Notes: generated by a model from the sequence alone, not told the origin. DNA of 64,000 bases from Flagellimonas ochracea (GCF_009903685.1 NZ_JAAABI010000006.1:96252-160251), one strand, 5' to 3'. Counted from the stretch's first letter, positions 36,782 to 46,821 are shown. Made by a program: numbers and translations.

Positions 36782-38512
36782 TTAGTTAGCGGGCGGCACC
36801 CCATTGTCGTCCCAGAAGACAGGCTGCTGTTGGTTGGCCTTCTGTGAGATGTTCGAGTTATTGTTCACAGAATTTATAGGATAGTACATGGATTGTATGA
36901 ACACATCGGGATCTGGCTCCAAATTGGGCTGCAGGGTCGTGGGGAAATTGGTCCTCCTGTAGAAGTTATAGGGTTCCACGCCGTTGCCAAAGTGTGCCAC
37001 AAAATATTGCTCACCCAATATGTCCCACTTGCCATTGTCATCCGCTTCGTCAAAGGCAGTGCCAACAGCACTGATGTAGCCGTTCACGTCAGCATCGGAA
37101 GGGGCAAAAGATGCATCCGCACTCGCCAGCCTAGGGGTGGAGAAGGCCTGTACCTTTTCTATCGACTTGGTCACAGCGCTGATCAGTGCGGTACGGGCCC
37201 CTGAAACATTACCAGCTACCATGGCACGCTCTGCCAACATGAAGTCCACACCGAAGGCGGTCAACAGGTTGCTGACCCCATTACCACCGGTCCCAGAATT
37301 CTGGGAAATCTCGGCAAAGGTATCGTCGTCGAAAAGTCCTCCCACGGGATATACCCCATAGGTGGTCCTCAAAAGACCGTCAGGGGGTGTGCCATCGGCA
37401 TCCCCATGGTCTCGGCCCCAATAACCGTTGGGCAACCAACAGAAGGTAAATCCACCATCCACGTAGTGTTGCGGTGGGGCCTCCAAGGAGCAGTTCAAGG
37501 TCTCCTCGTTGGGATCCACACCGGGAGCCCCCGGCACCCCTGGACTCTGGCGGTAGAAATAGTATCGAATCCTAGGGTCATCCGAGGTGTCCATCAGGTT
37601 CATAAGCCAGTTGGACATGTATTCTCCCGCACCGGTCGGTTGGTAGTTTATGCCATATCTGGGATGTCTGGTATCGGGCTGTGTGGCACTGGAAGCGGGC
37701 CATTCCCAGAGCATGTCCTCAGAGGTGTCCTGGATGTAGTTGCCGCTGGCAACGATCGCATCGAATGCTGCAAGGGCACCACCATCCACCAAACGCTTCT
37801 GCATATAGATCTTCATCTTCAACGTATTGGCGGCCTTGGTCCAAAGCCCATAATCATTGCCATAGTAGAAATCGACCTCGGGATCAGAAGTTGCCTCGCT
37901 GGCAAAGTTGTCGATAGCCCGGTCCAAAAGGGCCAGACTGGCATCATAGATGCTGGCACCGCTATCGACCGCGGGATTGAAGTTGGGCTCTCCCGATTCG
38001 GCCTGTATGGCCTCGGTATAGGGCACATCTCCGAAAAAGTCTACCATACTGACCATAAGGAAAGCCTCGATGAACTGTCCAATACCGATGTGGTGGGTAA
38101 GCCCAGATTCCTCGGCCAAGGGCTGCATCTGGCGGATATCGTTCAAAACACCCTGGTAGGCGTTGGTCCATTCGTCGTTCATATCAGAGCCTTGGTAGGC
38201 ACTAGTATAATTACGGCCGTTCAGGTTCACGATACGGGTGAGTTCCATGCCTATCTCATTGAAACCATCACCTGTGGTGGCACCACCAGAAACCCAGTTA
38301 TCATTATTATCAAAATCTGCATCCCCTTCAAACTGTCGAATGAAGTCCTCTTGGATAGAGCTCAGGAAAAAGTCTGGGCTTGCCTGTTCAGGGGTAAGCG
38401 CATTGGGGTTTTGTGTAAGGTCCAGCTCGGTAGTCTCACAGGAAACCATCGCAAGCATTGTCCCGAGGACCGTTGCCGCTAAATATTTATTGATAGTTCT
38501 CATTATTCTCAT
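36782..38512 (-). CDS. SusD/RagB-family outer-membrane lipoprotein, locus 2
   Basis: I place the start at 38512 (or the ATG at 38503); a longer frame to 38611 would overlap the SusC gene. The lipoprotein signal is LAATVLGTMLAMVSCETTEL. It is co-linear with locus-1 SusD throughout: LTPEQASPDFFLSSIQEDFI, FFGDVPYTEAI, HPRYGINYQPTG, YYFYRQ and NFYRRTNFPTTLQPN. It caps the SusC channel and binds ligand. Visibly higher G+C and more G/C-ending codons than locus 1. Confidence 0.9.
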   Translation of the reverse strand: MRIMRTINKYLAATVLGTMLAMVSCETTELDLTQNPNALTPEQASPDFFLSSIQEDFIRQFEGDADFDNNDNWVSGGATTGDGFNEIGMELTRIVNLNGRNYTSAYQGSDMNDEWTNAYQGVLNDIRQMQPLAEESGLTHHIGIGQFIEAFLMVSMVDFFGDVPYTEAIQAESGEPNFNPAVDSGASIYDASLALLDRAIDNFASEATSDPEVDFYYGNDYGLWTKAANTLKMKIYMQKRLVDGGALAAFDAIVASGNYIQDTSEDMLWEWPASSATQPDTRHPRYGINYQPTGAGEYMSNWLMNLMDTSDDPRIRYYFYRQSPGVPGAPGVDPNEETLNCSLEAPPQHYVDGGFTFCWLPNGYWGRDHGDADGTPPDGLLRTTYGVYPVGGLFDDDTFAEISQNSGTGGNGVSNLLTAFGVDFMLAERAMVAGNVSGARTALISAVTKSIEKVQAFSTPRLASADASFAPSDADVNGYISAVGTAFDEADDNGKWDILGEQYFVAHFGNGVEPYNFYRRTNFPTTLQPNLEPDPDVFIQSMYYPINSVNNNSNISQKANQQQPVFWDDNGVPPAN

Positions 38513-38525
38513 AGTTTTTTTATTC

Positions 38526-41500
38526 TTAGAATGTTGCTTTAACGCTAAGACCATATCTTCTGGAACTTGGGCCGTTGATAAAGTCAAAACCTTGTCCGTT
38601 CGATACCCCAAGTCCGGCCGTGTTGGGGTCGAAGTTGGCTCCCTTGGGCGTGTTGAAGGCCCTGAACCAAAGGTTCTGACCGGATACCGTAAAGGTCAAT
38701 GCTCCGAAAGGTGTCCTGTCCAGGAACTTGCTTGGCAGGGCATAGCTTATGGAGGCCTCCTGCAGTCTAAGGGTGGTCGCATCGTACACCTGTAGTTCGC
38801 TGGGCCCGAAAAGGATGTTGCTGAACCAAAAGGTCGAGTTGTTGATCTGCAGCTCATTGGGGTTTCCGTTTGTATCCACCCCTGGCAGGATGTACGTATC
38901 CTCCCTGTCCAGGGTCTCGACGATCAATCCCCTTCCCAACAATGTGGAAATGGTACTGGAGTATACGTCCCCACCTTGTGTATAGTTCCATTGGAAACCA
39001 AGGGTGAAATTCTTGTAGGATATGGAGTTGATGACGTTGGCCACCCAGTCCGGGTTGGGGTCACCAATGATTCCGTCCACGGGGTCTTGCACGTAGTTAC
39101 CATCGGCACCTACCACAAACTCACCATTGGCGTCCCTTAGGATACGGCTACTGAAGAAGACCCCCAAAGGTTCACCCTCGATGGCTGCATTACCCAAATT
39201 GGAGAAACCGGAGTATACCACTTGATCGGTATCCAGGCCGAGGTCCGTGACCGTTGTTTCATAAGCTGTGAAGTTCACATTGGTCCTCCAAGAGAAGCCT
39301 CCCTCTTCTGCGGCCCTGAACCACTCGACGCCAAGGTCGGCCTCTACACCCTCGGACTCAATCTCACCTATATTGGTTGAAGTTCTCAAGAACCCGGCCG
39401 CTGGATCAAGGAACCTGTCCAAGATCAAATCATTGGTCTTACGTTGGTACACAGAGGCATCAAAGGTGATACGGTTGTTCCACCATCTTGACTCTACACC
39501 TACTTCGATTTCCTCTAAGGTCTCAGGCTGAAGATTTTCGTTCCCCAAACGTCTTCCTGTTGTATTGGTCACCACGTTCTGTCCCGAACCGTCCTGTACA
39601 TCCTGTGCATCAAGGAACAACGTGCTCACGGTCGGGTAGTTGGTATTACCGGCATCAAAGTTGGCCGATACCCCGATACCACCACGAATCTTGAGGTAGT
39701 TCAATATGTTCTCCGATTTCAATCCGTCAAAAGCGGCGGTCGGTATAAAGGATACACTGGCAGAGGGATAAAACTGGGCCCTGTTGTCCCTGGCAAAATT
39801 GGATACCCAATCGTTCCTTCCCGCCAAGGTTACATAGACCATATTGTCATAGTCAAAATCGGCCTGTCCGTAGACCCCGACAATGTTCTGCTCGCTGAAG
39901 TTCTGTATCTCGTTCTGGTTGAGGAAGTTGAAGTGTCTCAATACCCCAAAGACCTGCTGGCCATCACTGGCCACACCGTTCTGGTCAAAGATTGTCCTCC
40001 TGGAGGTCGCACCCACGTTGAAGGTGGACCCTATCTTATCGGTAATATCATAATCGCCGTTCAGCACCAGATTGTGGTCCCAGATGGTGTTGGTATTGTT
40101 CCATGTGGCATATATTCCGCTCTGGAGCCGCACATCACCACTGTTGCTGTTGATACCTCCTCTATTTTGAAGGTTCACATTGTTCTCACTGTAGATATCG
40201 ATACCGGCACGGTAGATGATGTTCAGATTGTCGGTAAGGTCATACTGTACCGTTGCCTGTCCAAAGGTTCTATTGGTTTCCTGACTGGTCTCCGCATTGG
40301 CAATGGTCCAAAGTGGATGCTGTATGGAGTTGTTCTGGCGGTAGTAGACACTTCCACCAGTGATTGGATCTTGGAAGGGAAGTCCTTGAATATCAATACT
40401 CCTTGGCGTGAACCAAAGGTCGCCGAACACAGAGGAACCGGTACCGGTCGCACCGTTGCCCTGGCTGAGTGCCACGGGAGGGGAGACGAATTTTGTCCTA
40501 GAATAGTTCAAGGTCCCCGCTACGGTAAACTTGTTGGTGAGTATAGCACGTCCCCCAACCGATAGGGTGTTACGTGTAACACTGTTATTGGGCGTGAACC
40601 CATTATCTTTGAGGTAGCCGTAGTTTAGGTTGTACCCTATCTTTCCATCGTCGGAAGCTCCCCTGACATTGACCGAGGTGTTGGCCACAGTCCCTGTTTT
40701 GAAGAACTTTTTCACACTGTCATAGGGCCTCCATTCGTAGCGTGCCCCCTGAAACTCAGGGAACGCCGCCTGGATGGCCGATGTGGAAGTGGAATAGGGG
40801 TGCGCCAATGTGCCATTGTCATCGATGGCGTTCTGGTTGCCCCAACCTGACGGTCCATCTCTATCGAAACTGGGGCCCCAGTTACTGAAGAACCATCCAA
40901 AGGATTGATCGAAGCCGTTACCGTACTCATCCTGATAATCGGGCAACGAGGCAATCTCATTGAAGAAGAGCGATGAGTTCACGGTGATCTCGGTCTTTTT
41001 GGGACCGGAAGCTCTAACGGAACCCCCTTTTGTGGTGATTAAGATCACCCCATTACGTCCCTGTGAACCGTAGAGTGTGGCGGCTGCCAAACCTCTAAGT
41101 ACGTTCACGCTCTCGATGCTGTTTGGGTCCAGGTCAAGGAAACGGGACGAACCGTTATTACCATTTACGAAATCCCGTCTATCACCCTGTCTACCGACCG
41201 AGTTGGTGTCGGAGCTGAAGGGCACACCGTCCACGATGAACAGTGCCTGGTTGCTACCGCTGAAAGTGGAGTTGCCACGAATCACTACATTTGTACCAGA
41301 ACCTGAAAGGCCACTCTGGTTGGTGATCTGTACACCTGCCGCCTTGCCTTGGAGCACCCTGGCAACGTCACCTTCGGGCCTTGACTCCAACTGTTCCTCG
41401 CCGACCTCGGTCACTGCGTAACCAAGTGCCTGCTTCTCCCTTTTGATACCAAGGGCGGTCACAACGACCTCCTCAAGGGCCTGGGTATCCTCTTCCATCT

Positions 41501-41780
41501 GAACGTTCACAACGCTCGCCGCACCAATGACCCTTCTGGCAGGTCGCTGCCCTATATAGGTGAAGAGCAGGGCCTGGCCCTCGCTCGCACTGATTGCGTA
41601 ATTTCCATCGAAATCCGTTTGGGTACCCGTAGTGGTCCCTTCAACGACAATGTTGACCCCAGGCAGTGGAAGCCCATCGGCGTCCGTAATAGTACCTGTA
41701 ATCTGTTTTTCTTGGGAAAATCCGGCTGTAGTACAAATGCACGTAAGCAAAAGAATCCCCAACAGTTTCCTTACTTTCAT
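38526..41780 (-). CDS. SusC/RagA-family TonB-dependent outer-membrane transporter, locus 2
   Basis: 1084 residues: signal peptide, CarboxypepD_reg-like domain (GTITDADGLPLPGVNIVVEG), EEVVVTALGIKREKQALGYA, plug domain (VDGVPFSSDTNSVG, SIESVNVLRGLAAATLYGSQ) and barrel ending SVKATF. It is nearly the same length as the locus-1 SusC (1084 against 1085) and has long identical stretches, so the two are recent paralogues or homologues by transfer. Same operon order SusC-SusD-lipoprotein. Confidence 0.95.
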   Translation of the reverse strand: MKVRKLLGILLLTCICTTAGFSQEKQITGTITDADGLPLPGVNIVVEGTTTGTQTDFDGNYAISASEGQALLFTYIGQRPARRVIGAASVVNVQMEEDTQALEEVVVTALGIKREKQALGYAVTEVGEEQLESRPEGDVARVLQGKAAGVQITNQSGLSGSGTNVVIRGNSTFSGSNQALFIVDGVPFSSDTNSVGRQGDRRDFVNGNNGSSRFLDLDPNSIESVNVLRGLAAATLYGSQGRNGVILITTKGGSVRASGPKKTEITVNSSLFFNEIASLPDYQDEYGNGFDQSFGWFFSNWGPSFDRDGPSGWGNQNAIDDNGTLAHPYSTSTSAIQAAFPEFQGARYEWRPYDSVKKFFKTGTVANTSVNVRGASDDGKIGYNLNYGYLKDNGFTPNNSVTRNTLSVGGRAILTNKFTVAGTLNYSRTKFVSPPVALSQGNGATGTGSSVFGDLWFTPRSIDIQGLPFQDPITGGSVYYRQNNSIQHPLWTIANAETSQETNRTFGQATVQYDLTDNLNIIYRAGIDIYSENNVNLQNRGGINSNSGDVRLQSGIYATWNNTNTIWDHNLVLNGDYDITDKIGSTFNVGATSRRTIFDQNGVASDGQQVFGVLRHFNFLNQNEIQNFSEQNIVGVYGQADFDYDNMVYVTLAGRNDWVSNFARDNRAQFYPSASVSFIPTAAFDGLKSENILNYLKIRGGIGVSANFDAGNTNYPTVSTLFLDAQDVQDGSGQNVVTNTTGRRLGNENLQPETLEEIEVGVESRWWNNRITFDASVYQRKTNDLILDRFLDPAAGFLRTSTNIGEIESEGVEADLGVEWFRAAEEGGFSWRTNVNFTAYETTVTDLGLDTDQVVYSGFSNLGNAAIEGEPLGVFFSSRILRDANGEFVVGADGNYVQDPVDGIIGDPNPDWVANVINSISYKNFTLGFQWNYTQGGDVYSSTISTLLGRGLIVETLDREDTYILPGVDTNGNPNELQINNSTFWFSNILFGPSELQVYDATTLRLQEASISYALPSKFLDRTPFGALTFTVSGQNLWFRAFNTPKGANFDPNTAGLGVSNGQGFDFINGPSSRRYGLSVKATF

Positions 41781-42218
41781 AGAATTAAAAGTTTCGTTAG
41801 TAAATGATTATTTTGAGTTAGTGCAACTGAGAAAGGCGGGCGGGAAAGAATTTGGAATAGCTAATTCAAATAACACAAACGAGAACAAAACCTAATGGGT
41901 TGCTTCTCTAAATGGTGTGGCCTCTCACCGCCCTACCTTTACAATTGCAAAACAAACAAAATGAAAATGCTTTGCTACGATGTCCGAAATCAACGGGAAT
42001 TCCTTTGTCTAATTCCGAAATTATAATACCGGACATTTTTTAACATGTTATGGGCAGTCAAGGATGTTGGATTCCAATCTAGATAGAAAGTAAGGTTCAT
42101 TAAGTGGTCAAATCCATGGTCTATTCAATGGGTGTCGGAAAAGGGACGTTCCAGCACCATGTACTATGCAGGTTTGAAAAACAGTAACATAAAAATTTGT
42201 GCAGGTTATCGGTAGTAA
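41781..42218. other. Leader region of SusCD locus 2
   Basis: No coding sequence. It contains a nested inverted repeat: outer arms ATGTCCG (41980-41986) and CGGACAT (42030-42036), inner arms GGAATT (41996-42001) and AATTCC (42011-42016), with a T run beyond the outer arm on the plus strand. It could be a terminator on the plus strand or a structured element upstream of SusC. Confidence 0.4.
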
Positions 42219-42638
42219 TCAGTAACCCCTGTTTCTACGATATTCATTGGGTGTAAGACAGGTCTGTCTCTTAAAAACCTCGTAAAAGGTGGAGGTACTA
42301 TTGAAACCTGACTCGAAAATGATGGTTTTTATACTGGCTGCCGGTTCCTCAAGGAGCATTCTTTTGGCCTCTTCAAGCCTGAAATGTATGAGCCATTGGT
42401 TGAAATTGCATCTATAATGTTTGTTGATGACCATGGATACCTTATGTCTTTGAGCGGATACGGCTTCCGATAATTGTTGCAGATCAAGGTCATTGATCTT
42501 ATAGAGACCGGAACGCATAATCTTTTCAATCTCGTTCTTAATATGGAATTCCTCCTCAATGGAGATACTTAATTTTTCGTATTTCTTAGGTCTTTGCCTA
42601 GTATTAAGGTACGCTATGAAGTCCAGAAAGCCTTTCAT
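42219..42638 (-). CDS. AraC-type DNA-binding domain protein lacking its sensor domain
   Basis: 139 residues. It consists of a linker and the HTH_18 domain (LSEAVSAQRHKVSMVINKHY, FNQWLIHFRLEEAKRMLLEE, IIFESGFNSTSTFYEVFKRQ, LTPNEYRRNRGY). The usual membrane N-terminal half of such regulators is absent; the first residues look like the linker after the last helix. Its ATG overlaps the stop of the broken SnoaL-like gene (ATGA). It is probably a truncated gene, though a stand-alone DNA-binding domain could still act. Confidence 0.7.
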   Translation of the reverse strand: MKGFLDFIAYLNTRQRPKKYEKLSISIEEEFHIKNEIEKIMRSGLYKINDLDLQQLSEAVSAQRHKVSMVINKHYRCNFNQWLIHFRLEEAKRMLLEEPAASIKTIIFESGFNSTSTFYEVFKRQTCLTPNEYRRNRGY

Positions 42639-43297
42639 CCCATAAATACTATTACCCGTGTAGATTCAAGAATAAATAATGGCCTATGTTTTGGACAAAT
42701 GGATGGGAATCTATGGTATCGGTGCGCCATGAACTTTTTTTTGGAGTGAACTCCGTTCAGATATTCCTTGGAGATGTCGCTATAAGTGTTCTCGTCACTC
42801 AAAACGGGTGAAAGGACCGTCCACCCTTGGTATAGGTCCTTAACAAGCTGAATCATGTTCACTCCTTTCATGATATATTCCCCATGGGGTGTTTTTAACA
42901 CAAACTCATCGGTGCTGAAACGTTGGGCCACCTTACCGAATAAATGGGTGGTCTTATTGATTTCAAGCTCACTGAAGGATACCACCTGCATTTTTTTCAT
43001 TATTTCGGCCTTTGTTCTTGACACGTACGTACCCTGAAACCCTGTATCCACGACCCAAATCGTTGCCTGGGGCGTGGTAATATGAAATCAAAATTCCATC
43101 TCCCATTGTTCTCCCTTTTCAAAAGAAATGGCCCTGTAGAGTCCTGAGATGACCTTATCTATTTGCGGTTTATCCTGCGCATCACCTTGGCCATAAAAAA
43201 ATAGAGGAATGTGCAGGAGTCCAATGAGTAAGGTAGCTCCTGGTGGCTTTTCTATTGGTCGGGAATAATTGAGAGGGTTATTTTTCATGTTTTTCAC
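42635..43297 (-). pseudogene. Secreted SnoaL/NTF2-like protein with in-frame stop
   Basis: One frame from ATG 43297 to TGA 42635-42637, interrupted by TGA at 43088-43090. Before the stop: N-terminal hydrophobic stretch and IDKVISGLYRAISFEKGEQW. After it: FHITTPQATIWVVDTGFQGT, INKTTHLFGKVAQRFSTDEF and GVNMIQLVKDLYQGWTVLSP. The pattern ...VI.GLY.AISF...(50)...VAQ.FSTYE...G.NSIQL...GW.I fits SnoaL-like proteins of Bacteroidota, which usually end near DENTYSDISKEYL. The 40-residue tail beyond that is atypical, so the 3' end has probably also changed. Confidence 0.65.
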
Positions 43298-43321
43298 TTT
43301 TTAATCGAAAATGGTGAAGCA

Positions 43322-43708
43322 CTAGTCACTAAAGAGCACATGCCTGATCATTAAAATGATGAGAACACTTGCCAATAGATTCATACCAATGTCCTGGATG
43401 AACTCGACCAGTTTCACATTATGATCCAACGTGGAAATACCATATTTTGGAAGCAAAGCGATTATGACCGGCAGCAATGCGAATTTAAGCGCATCGATAA
43501 GCGTGGGGTAATGGACTTGATACATGCGATATAGGATTAACAAAACGATGGAATAGACTACATGGCCAAGGATAAAGTAGAGTATATTGGGCTGTGAAAT
43601 GCCATAATCATTTTGAAAGTCCATTTTCATAATGTTATGGGTCACCGAGAAAACGATAGAGATGGAGCAGGTCGAAATAAATGCCAATAAGAGTCTTATC
43701 TGTAACAT
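43322..43708 (-). CDS. Small four-helix membrane protein of unknown function
   Basis: 128 residues with four hydrophobic segments (LLLAFISTCSISIVFSV, NILYFILGHVVYSIVLLIL, LIDALKFALLPVIIALLP, MNLLASVLIILMIRHVL). It resembles the N-terminal membrane halves of the AraC-type regulators nearby in size and hydrophobicity, but has no DNA-binding part. It lies 24 bases upstream of the broken SnoaL-like gene on the same strand. Function unknown. Confidence 0.6.
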   Translation of the reverse strand: MLQIRLLLAFISTCSISIVFSVTHNIMKMDFQNDYGISQPNILYFILGHVVYSIVLLILYRMYQVHYPTLIDALKFALLPVIIALLPKYGISTLDHNVKLVEFIQDIGMNLLASVLIILMIRHVLFSD

Positions 43709-43953
43709 TGGAATCTTATTATGCTCTAAAGATTTGTTTAATTTGGATCACTTCGGTTTTGAAAAGAGTTCCAGAACCAAAAAAACAATATTCATTACAG
43801 GTTTTAAGGGCCCTTTGACATGTTCAGCTCGTTTGGAGGTTTCTTTTCGGCGGGGAAATTGGACTGTCAAAAATGCCTAGGTACCCATATTGAAAATACA
43901 ATGGCCTGCCTGATGCGGTTGGGAAAAGGTAACAATGGATGAAGTCAAGGAGG

Positions 43954-45114
43954 TTAGAGCTTATTTCCTGAAGGCAGTTGGGGCTTCTCCTTCTCACGGT
44001 ATTCTTTGGGGGTCATTCCAAACTTTTTTTTGAAAAGCGTATAAAACGGGGATTTGGAATTGAACCCGACCTCGTACATGATTTCATTGATCCGCCAGTC
44101 CGATTTGTCATTGGCCAAGAGGAGCCGGGCCGCTTCCTCCAATCTTAGGTGATTCACATAATCCTTGAAATTTTTTCCCCGATATTGGTTGATGGATTGG
44201 GAAACCTCCTTGAAATCCTCTCCAATCATCTCGGAAACCTCTTCAATCTTTAGATCCGGGGTCTTAAAGACCATTTGGTTTTTCAGGACCCCATCCAATT
44301 TGTCCAATATGGATTTGGCTCTTTCCTGCGTCAATGAGCTGTAGCTGTACTTACCATCTTTCAATGAGGTGATATGACTTCGCAAGACCTTGACGTCGGT
44401 CAAAAGTTCCGGGAACTTTAAGGCAACATAGACCAGTGCGTTAATAAAAACAATGATTAGGATAAATTGGATGTTGGCAATCTTTATTATGGCTTCCCTA
44501 TTGTTTGAAAGGACAGAATCCGAGATAAGAAGGAATTTCACCAGATAATAATTCAGGTTCATCAGGATGGCAAAGCAGATCAACGCGAATAACGTGTTGT
44601 ATTTGCCCTTGCCCGATGGGTTCTTTTGAATGATCGCAACCCGGGATCTTATAAATTTATATAGGACATAGGACAATAAAAAAGTATTGAAAAAGTCAAT
44701 TTGAAATGAGAGCAACGGAATGGGATTTTCTGAAGGGTATCCACCCAACATAATGGTTGAAAGGAAATAAATCGTCACATACATGGGGGGCAAGAACAAC
44801 AAAAGGGTGGAGTGGCGCGAGAATTCTTTAAAGGGTCGTACTTGGAGGTAAGAGGCAAAAAAAAGGAAAAGCAGCGGTCCGTAAAAACTTGTTGTAAAAT
44901 AATCAAGGAAATAGGCTAAACCCCCGAATCTTTCAACAAAAAAGGGCAACGCAAAGTTAAATGAGCCCCCAAGTAGGTAAAATCCGAGATAAATATTGCG
45001 ATGATGGGTTTGATTTCTTTTAGCTAGAAAAACGACCGCGATGCCCAAGCATTGAAAAATGCATGCACCACGAAGTATGCTTAATAACAATTCAGCTCTC
45101 ATCCTAATTTCCAA
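43954..45114 (-). CDS. AraC-family regulator with 7-helix membrane N-terminal domain
   Basis: 386 residues. Seven hydrophobic helices fill residues about 8-245. The HTH_18 domain covers about 280-372: IEEVSEMIGEDFKEVSQSIN, FKDYVNHLRLEEAARLLLAN, INEIMYEVGFNSKSPFYTLF and KKKFGMTPKEYREKEK. A membrane-bound sensor-regulator, same architecture as the gene at 26264. It is the nearest intact regulator to the truncated AraC gene downstream. Divergent from the secreted protein gene at 45424. Confidence 0.85.
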   Translation of the reverse strand: MEIRMRAELLLSILRGACIFQCLGIAVVFLAKRNQTHHRNIYLGFYLLGGSFNFALPFFVERFGGLAYFLDYFTTSFYGPLLFLFFASYLQVRPFKEFSRHSTLLLFLPPMYVTIYFLSTIMLGGYPSENPIPLLSFQIDFFNTFLLSYVLYKFIRSRVAIIQKNPSGKGKYNTLFALICFAILMNLNYYLVKFLLISDSVLSNNREAIIKIANIQFILIIVFINALVYVALKFPELLTDVKVLRSHITSLKDGKYSYSSLTQERAKSILDKLDGVLKNQMVFKTPDLKIEEVSEMIGEDFKEVSQSINQYRGKNFKDYVNHLRLEEAARLLLANDKSDWRINEIMYEVGFNSKSPFYTLFKKKFGMTPKEYREKEKPQLPSGNKL

Positions 45115-45423
45115 TCAACATAGGAAGGGGACAACGATCATATCAAGCCAGGTCGTAGTATACCATCTGTCCATTACTGTTGAAATGTGCAAAATTATTG
45201 ATTAGCTTCAAATGTAAGCAACCTTATGACCAAGTATAGGCAGTATCGGGATATTTAACATATTGAGAATGGTAAGGTCTCCCCGGTATGAAGCAACCGT
45301 AATTTTCGGCAAATCCCTAAAACGGATGCCCTGGGCCTTAGGAATCCTTGCTTACAAAAAATTAGGTTCCCAAACCAATTCATGAACCTTTATTGGCTTG
45401 GGTGCACCTTACTTGTGCCAGAT

Positions 45424-46161
45424 ATGGAAAAAGTTTTGCTCATTGCAGTTTTGTTCTTCTTTAAGGTGTATGGTTTGTCCGCCCAACTGGCTGAAGTGTC
45501 CCGTACCGATTTTAAAAACCGGGTTCCTGCCGAAAAATTGAAGTATGCCATGTTACAGGAGGGGGATTCCCTGGGCTGGACCCAAATCGAGTATTACTAC
45601 AGCGACGATATCCTCTGGTTTCATGAGGAGGTAGAAGCCATTTTTAATGACAATGTGCTCAAAGAGACCCTTGCCACAGCGTATAACTACTCAATTCACA
45701 GGATGATATCCACTGTGGCCGAGATAGAATATACAGGAAAAGTAAAAAGAACACAGGTTGAATGGTCTGTCGATAACGATTCCCTTTTTGTACATTCAGG
45801 AATTAAGGACACGTTGATTGCCGCAGAAACTTCCCATCTCGATAGGTCCTTGGGCCTTTTCGTCCTCCCTAAATTAGTGGACAGCAGGGAAGACAATGTC
45901 TCCTTTAAACAATTCAATGTTCTTGATTTAGCATTCAGAATTGTTTACCTAAAATATGAGGGGGAACAGATATTGGCGACGCACATGGGCAATAAAGAGT
46001 GTGCCGTTATGTCTTTTGAGGGCGGTATGGCCGAACAAACCTTTTATATTGACAGGAAGACCCATAGGATTATAAGGATTGATATTCCCAAACTGGGTTG
46101 GAGCTATAGGTTGGCTACAAGTCTCCCTATTTCACAGCACCAAGGTATCAATGTGGATTGA
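45424..46161 (+). CDS. Secreted protein of unknown function
   Basis: 245 residues from ATG 45424, which begins the signal peptide MEKVLLIAVLFFFKVYGLSA; an upstream ATG at 45382 would put 14 residues before it. The mature part is beta-rich, ending GGMAEQTFYIDRKTHRIIRI followed by DIPKLGWSYRL. That pattern resembles DUF3108/LolA-like periplasmic lipid- or lipoprotein-binding folds (a concave beta sheet), but I do not claim membership. It stands alone, divergent from the AraC-type gene. Confidence 0.6.
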   Translation: MEKVLLIAVLFFFKVYGLSAQLAEVSRTDFKNRVPAEKLKYAMLQEGDSLGWTQIEYYYSDDILWFHEEVEAIFNDNVLKETLATAYNYSIHRMISTVAEIEYTGKVKRTQVEWSVDNDSLFVHSGIKDTLIAAETSHLDRSLGLFVLPKLVDSREDNVSFKQFNVLDLAFRIVYLKYEGEQILATHMGNKECAVMSFEGGMAEQTFYIDRKTHRIIRIDIPKLGWSYRLATSLPISQHQGINVD

Positions 46162-46821
46162 ACGTGATATTACTGGATTTTTCAGGGAATCTGGGCGGCC
46201 TTTAAACGCAGTAGGTGAATATAAACAAGGAAATGCAGGTGCCGAAGTGCCCTAAACTTGGTTTTGGATACCAAGCGTTTGAACCTTTGCCATGCTAGAG
46301 TCCTTTAGGGACGATCTCGGCATTTGGGATACTCGTGCAGGGTGAAAATATGGTCCATTCTGATTGGTACCTGCCTGAACTCCACGGCAGGAGTCCCCAA
46401 TCTTGGATTAGTTTTGATCAGTTTCTTGAAGATTGTACCAAGAAAGTAGATTTTAAATGGCTTTTCGTAATCCTGCAACGGCAACTAATCATGTCACTTT
46501 TGGCCACTGTGTACTATGGTCCATAGAAGAGCTAGCGAAAGGACAAATCTGTTTTGGTTTGGAACTGTACCATAGCAATTACCGAGTGAAGTGTTGCTTT
46601 GGGATTGGGGAGCGTTGCACAATCAGGTGGGGTATGACAGGGCACATAGATATTTGGGTTATTACGAAAAATAGGTTCTGAAAGTCATTTCGATACTTCT
46701 AGTTGTCCATGGTTAAATAGCTTCACAAACAAAAGACCATTAATCCGGCCAACAAGTATTGCCGGGCGATGAAAAAGCAATACGAAAGATTGTAATCCAA
46801 ACCTGTCTTAAAAAAATGCAT
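46162..46821. other. Intergenic region without a recognisable gene
   Basis: About 660 bases. The short open frames here have no protein-like composition or start signals I trust. It presumably carries the promoter of the molybdenum hydroxylase operon at its end. Confidence 0.5.

Noticed and set aside
37406..38482. Long open frame of 358 codons on the plus strand inside the SusD gene of locus 2
   Set aside because: It is antisense to a clear SusD gene; the G/C-ending codons of that gene keep the opposite frame open, and the translation shows no domain.
38513..38611. Upstream extension of the locus-2 SusD gene to 38611
   Set aside because: It would overlap the end of SusC by about 85 bases and place 33 residues before a normal lipoprotein signal peptide; the start at 38512 or 38503 is better.
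42855..43051. Apparent aspartic-protease motif DTG near the start of the frame at 43051
   Set aside because: The same frame continues upstream past one TGA into a SnoaL-like protein, and DTG falls inside that fold; the motif is accidental.
46335..46681. Two short open frames of 63 and 74 codons
   Set aside because: No protein-like composition, no start signal and no neighbouring gene they could belong to.
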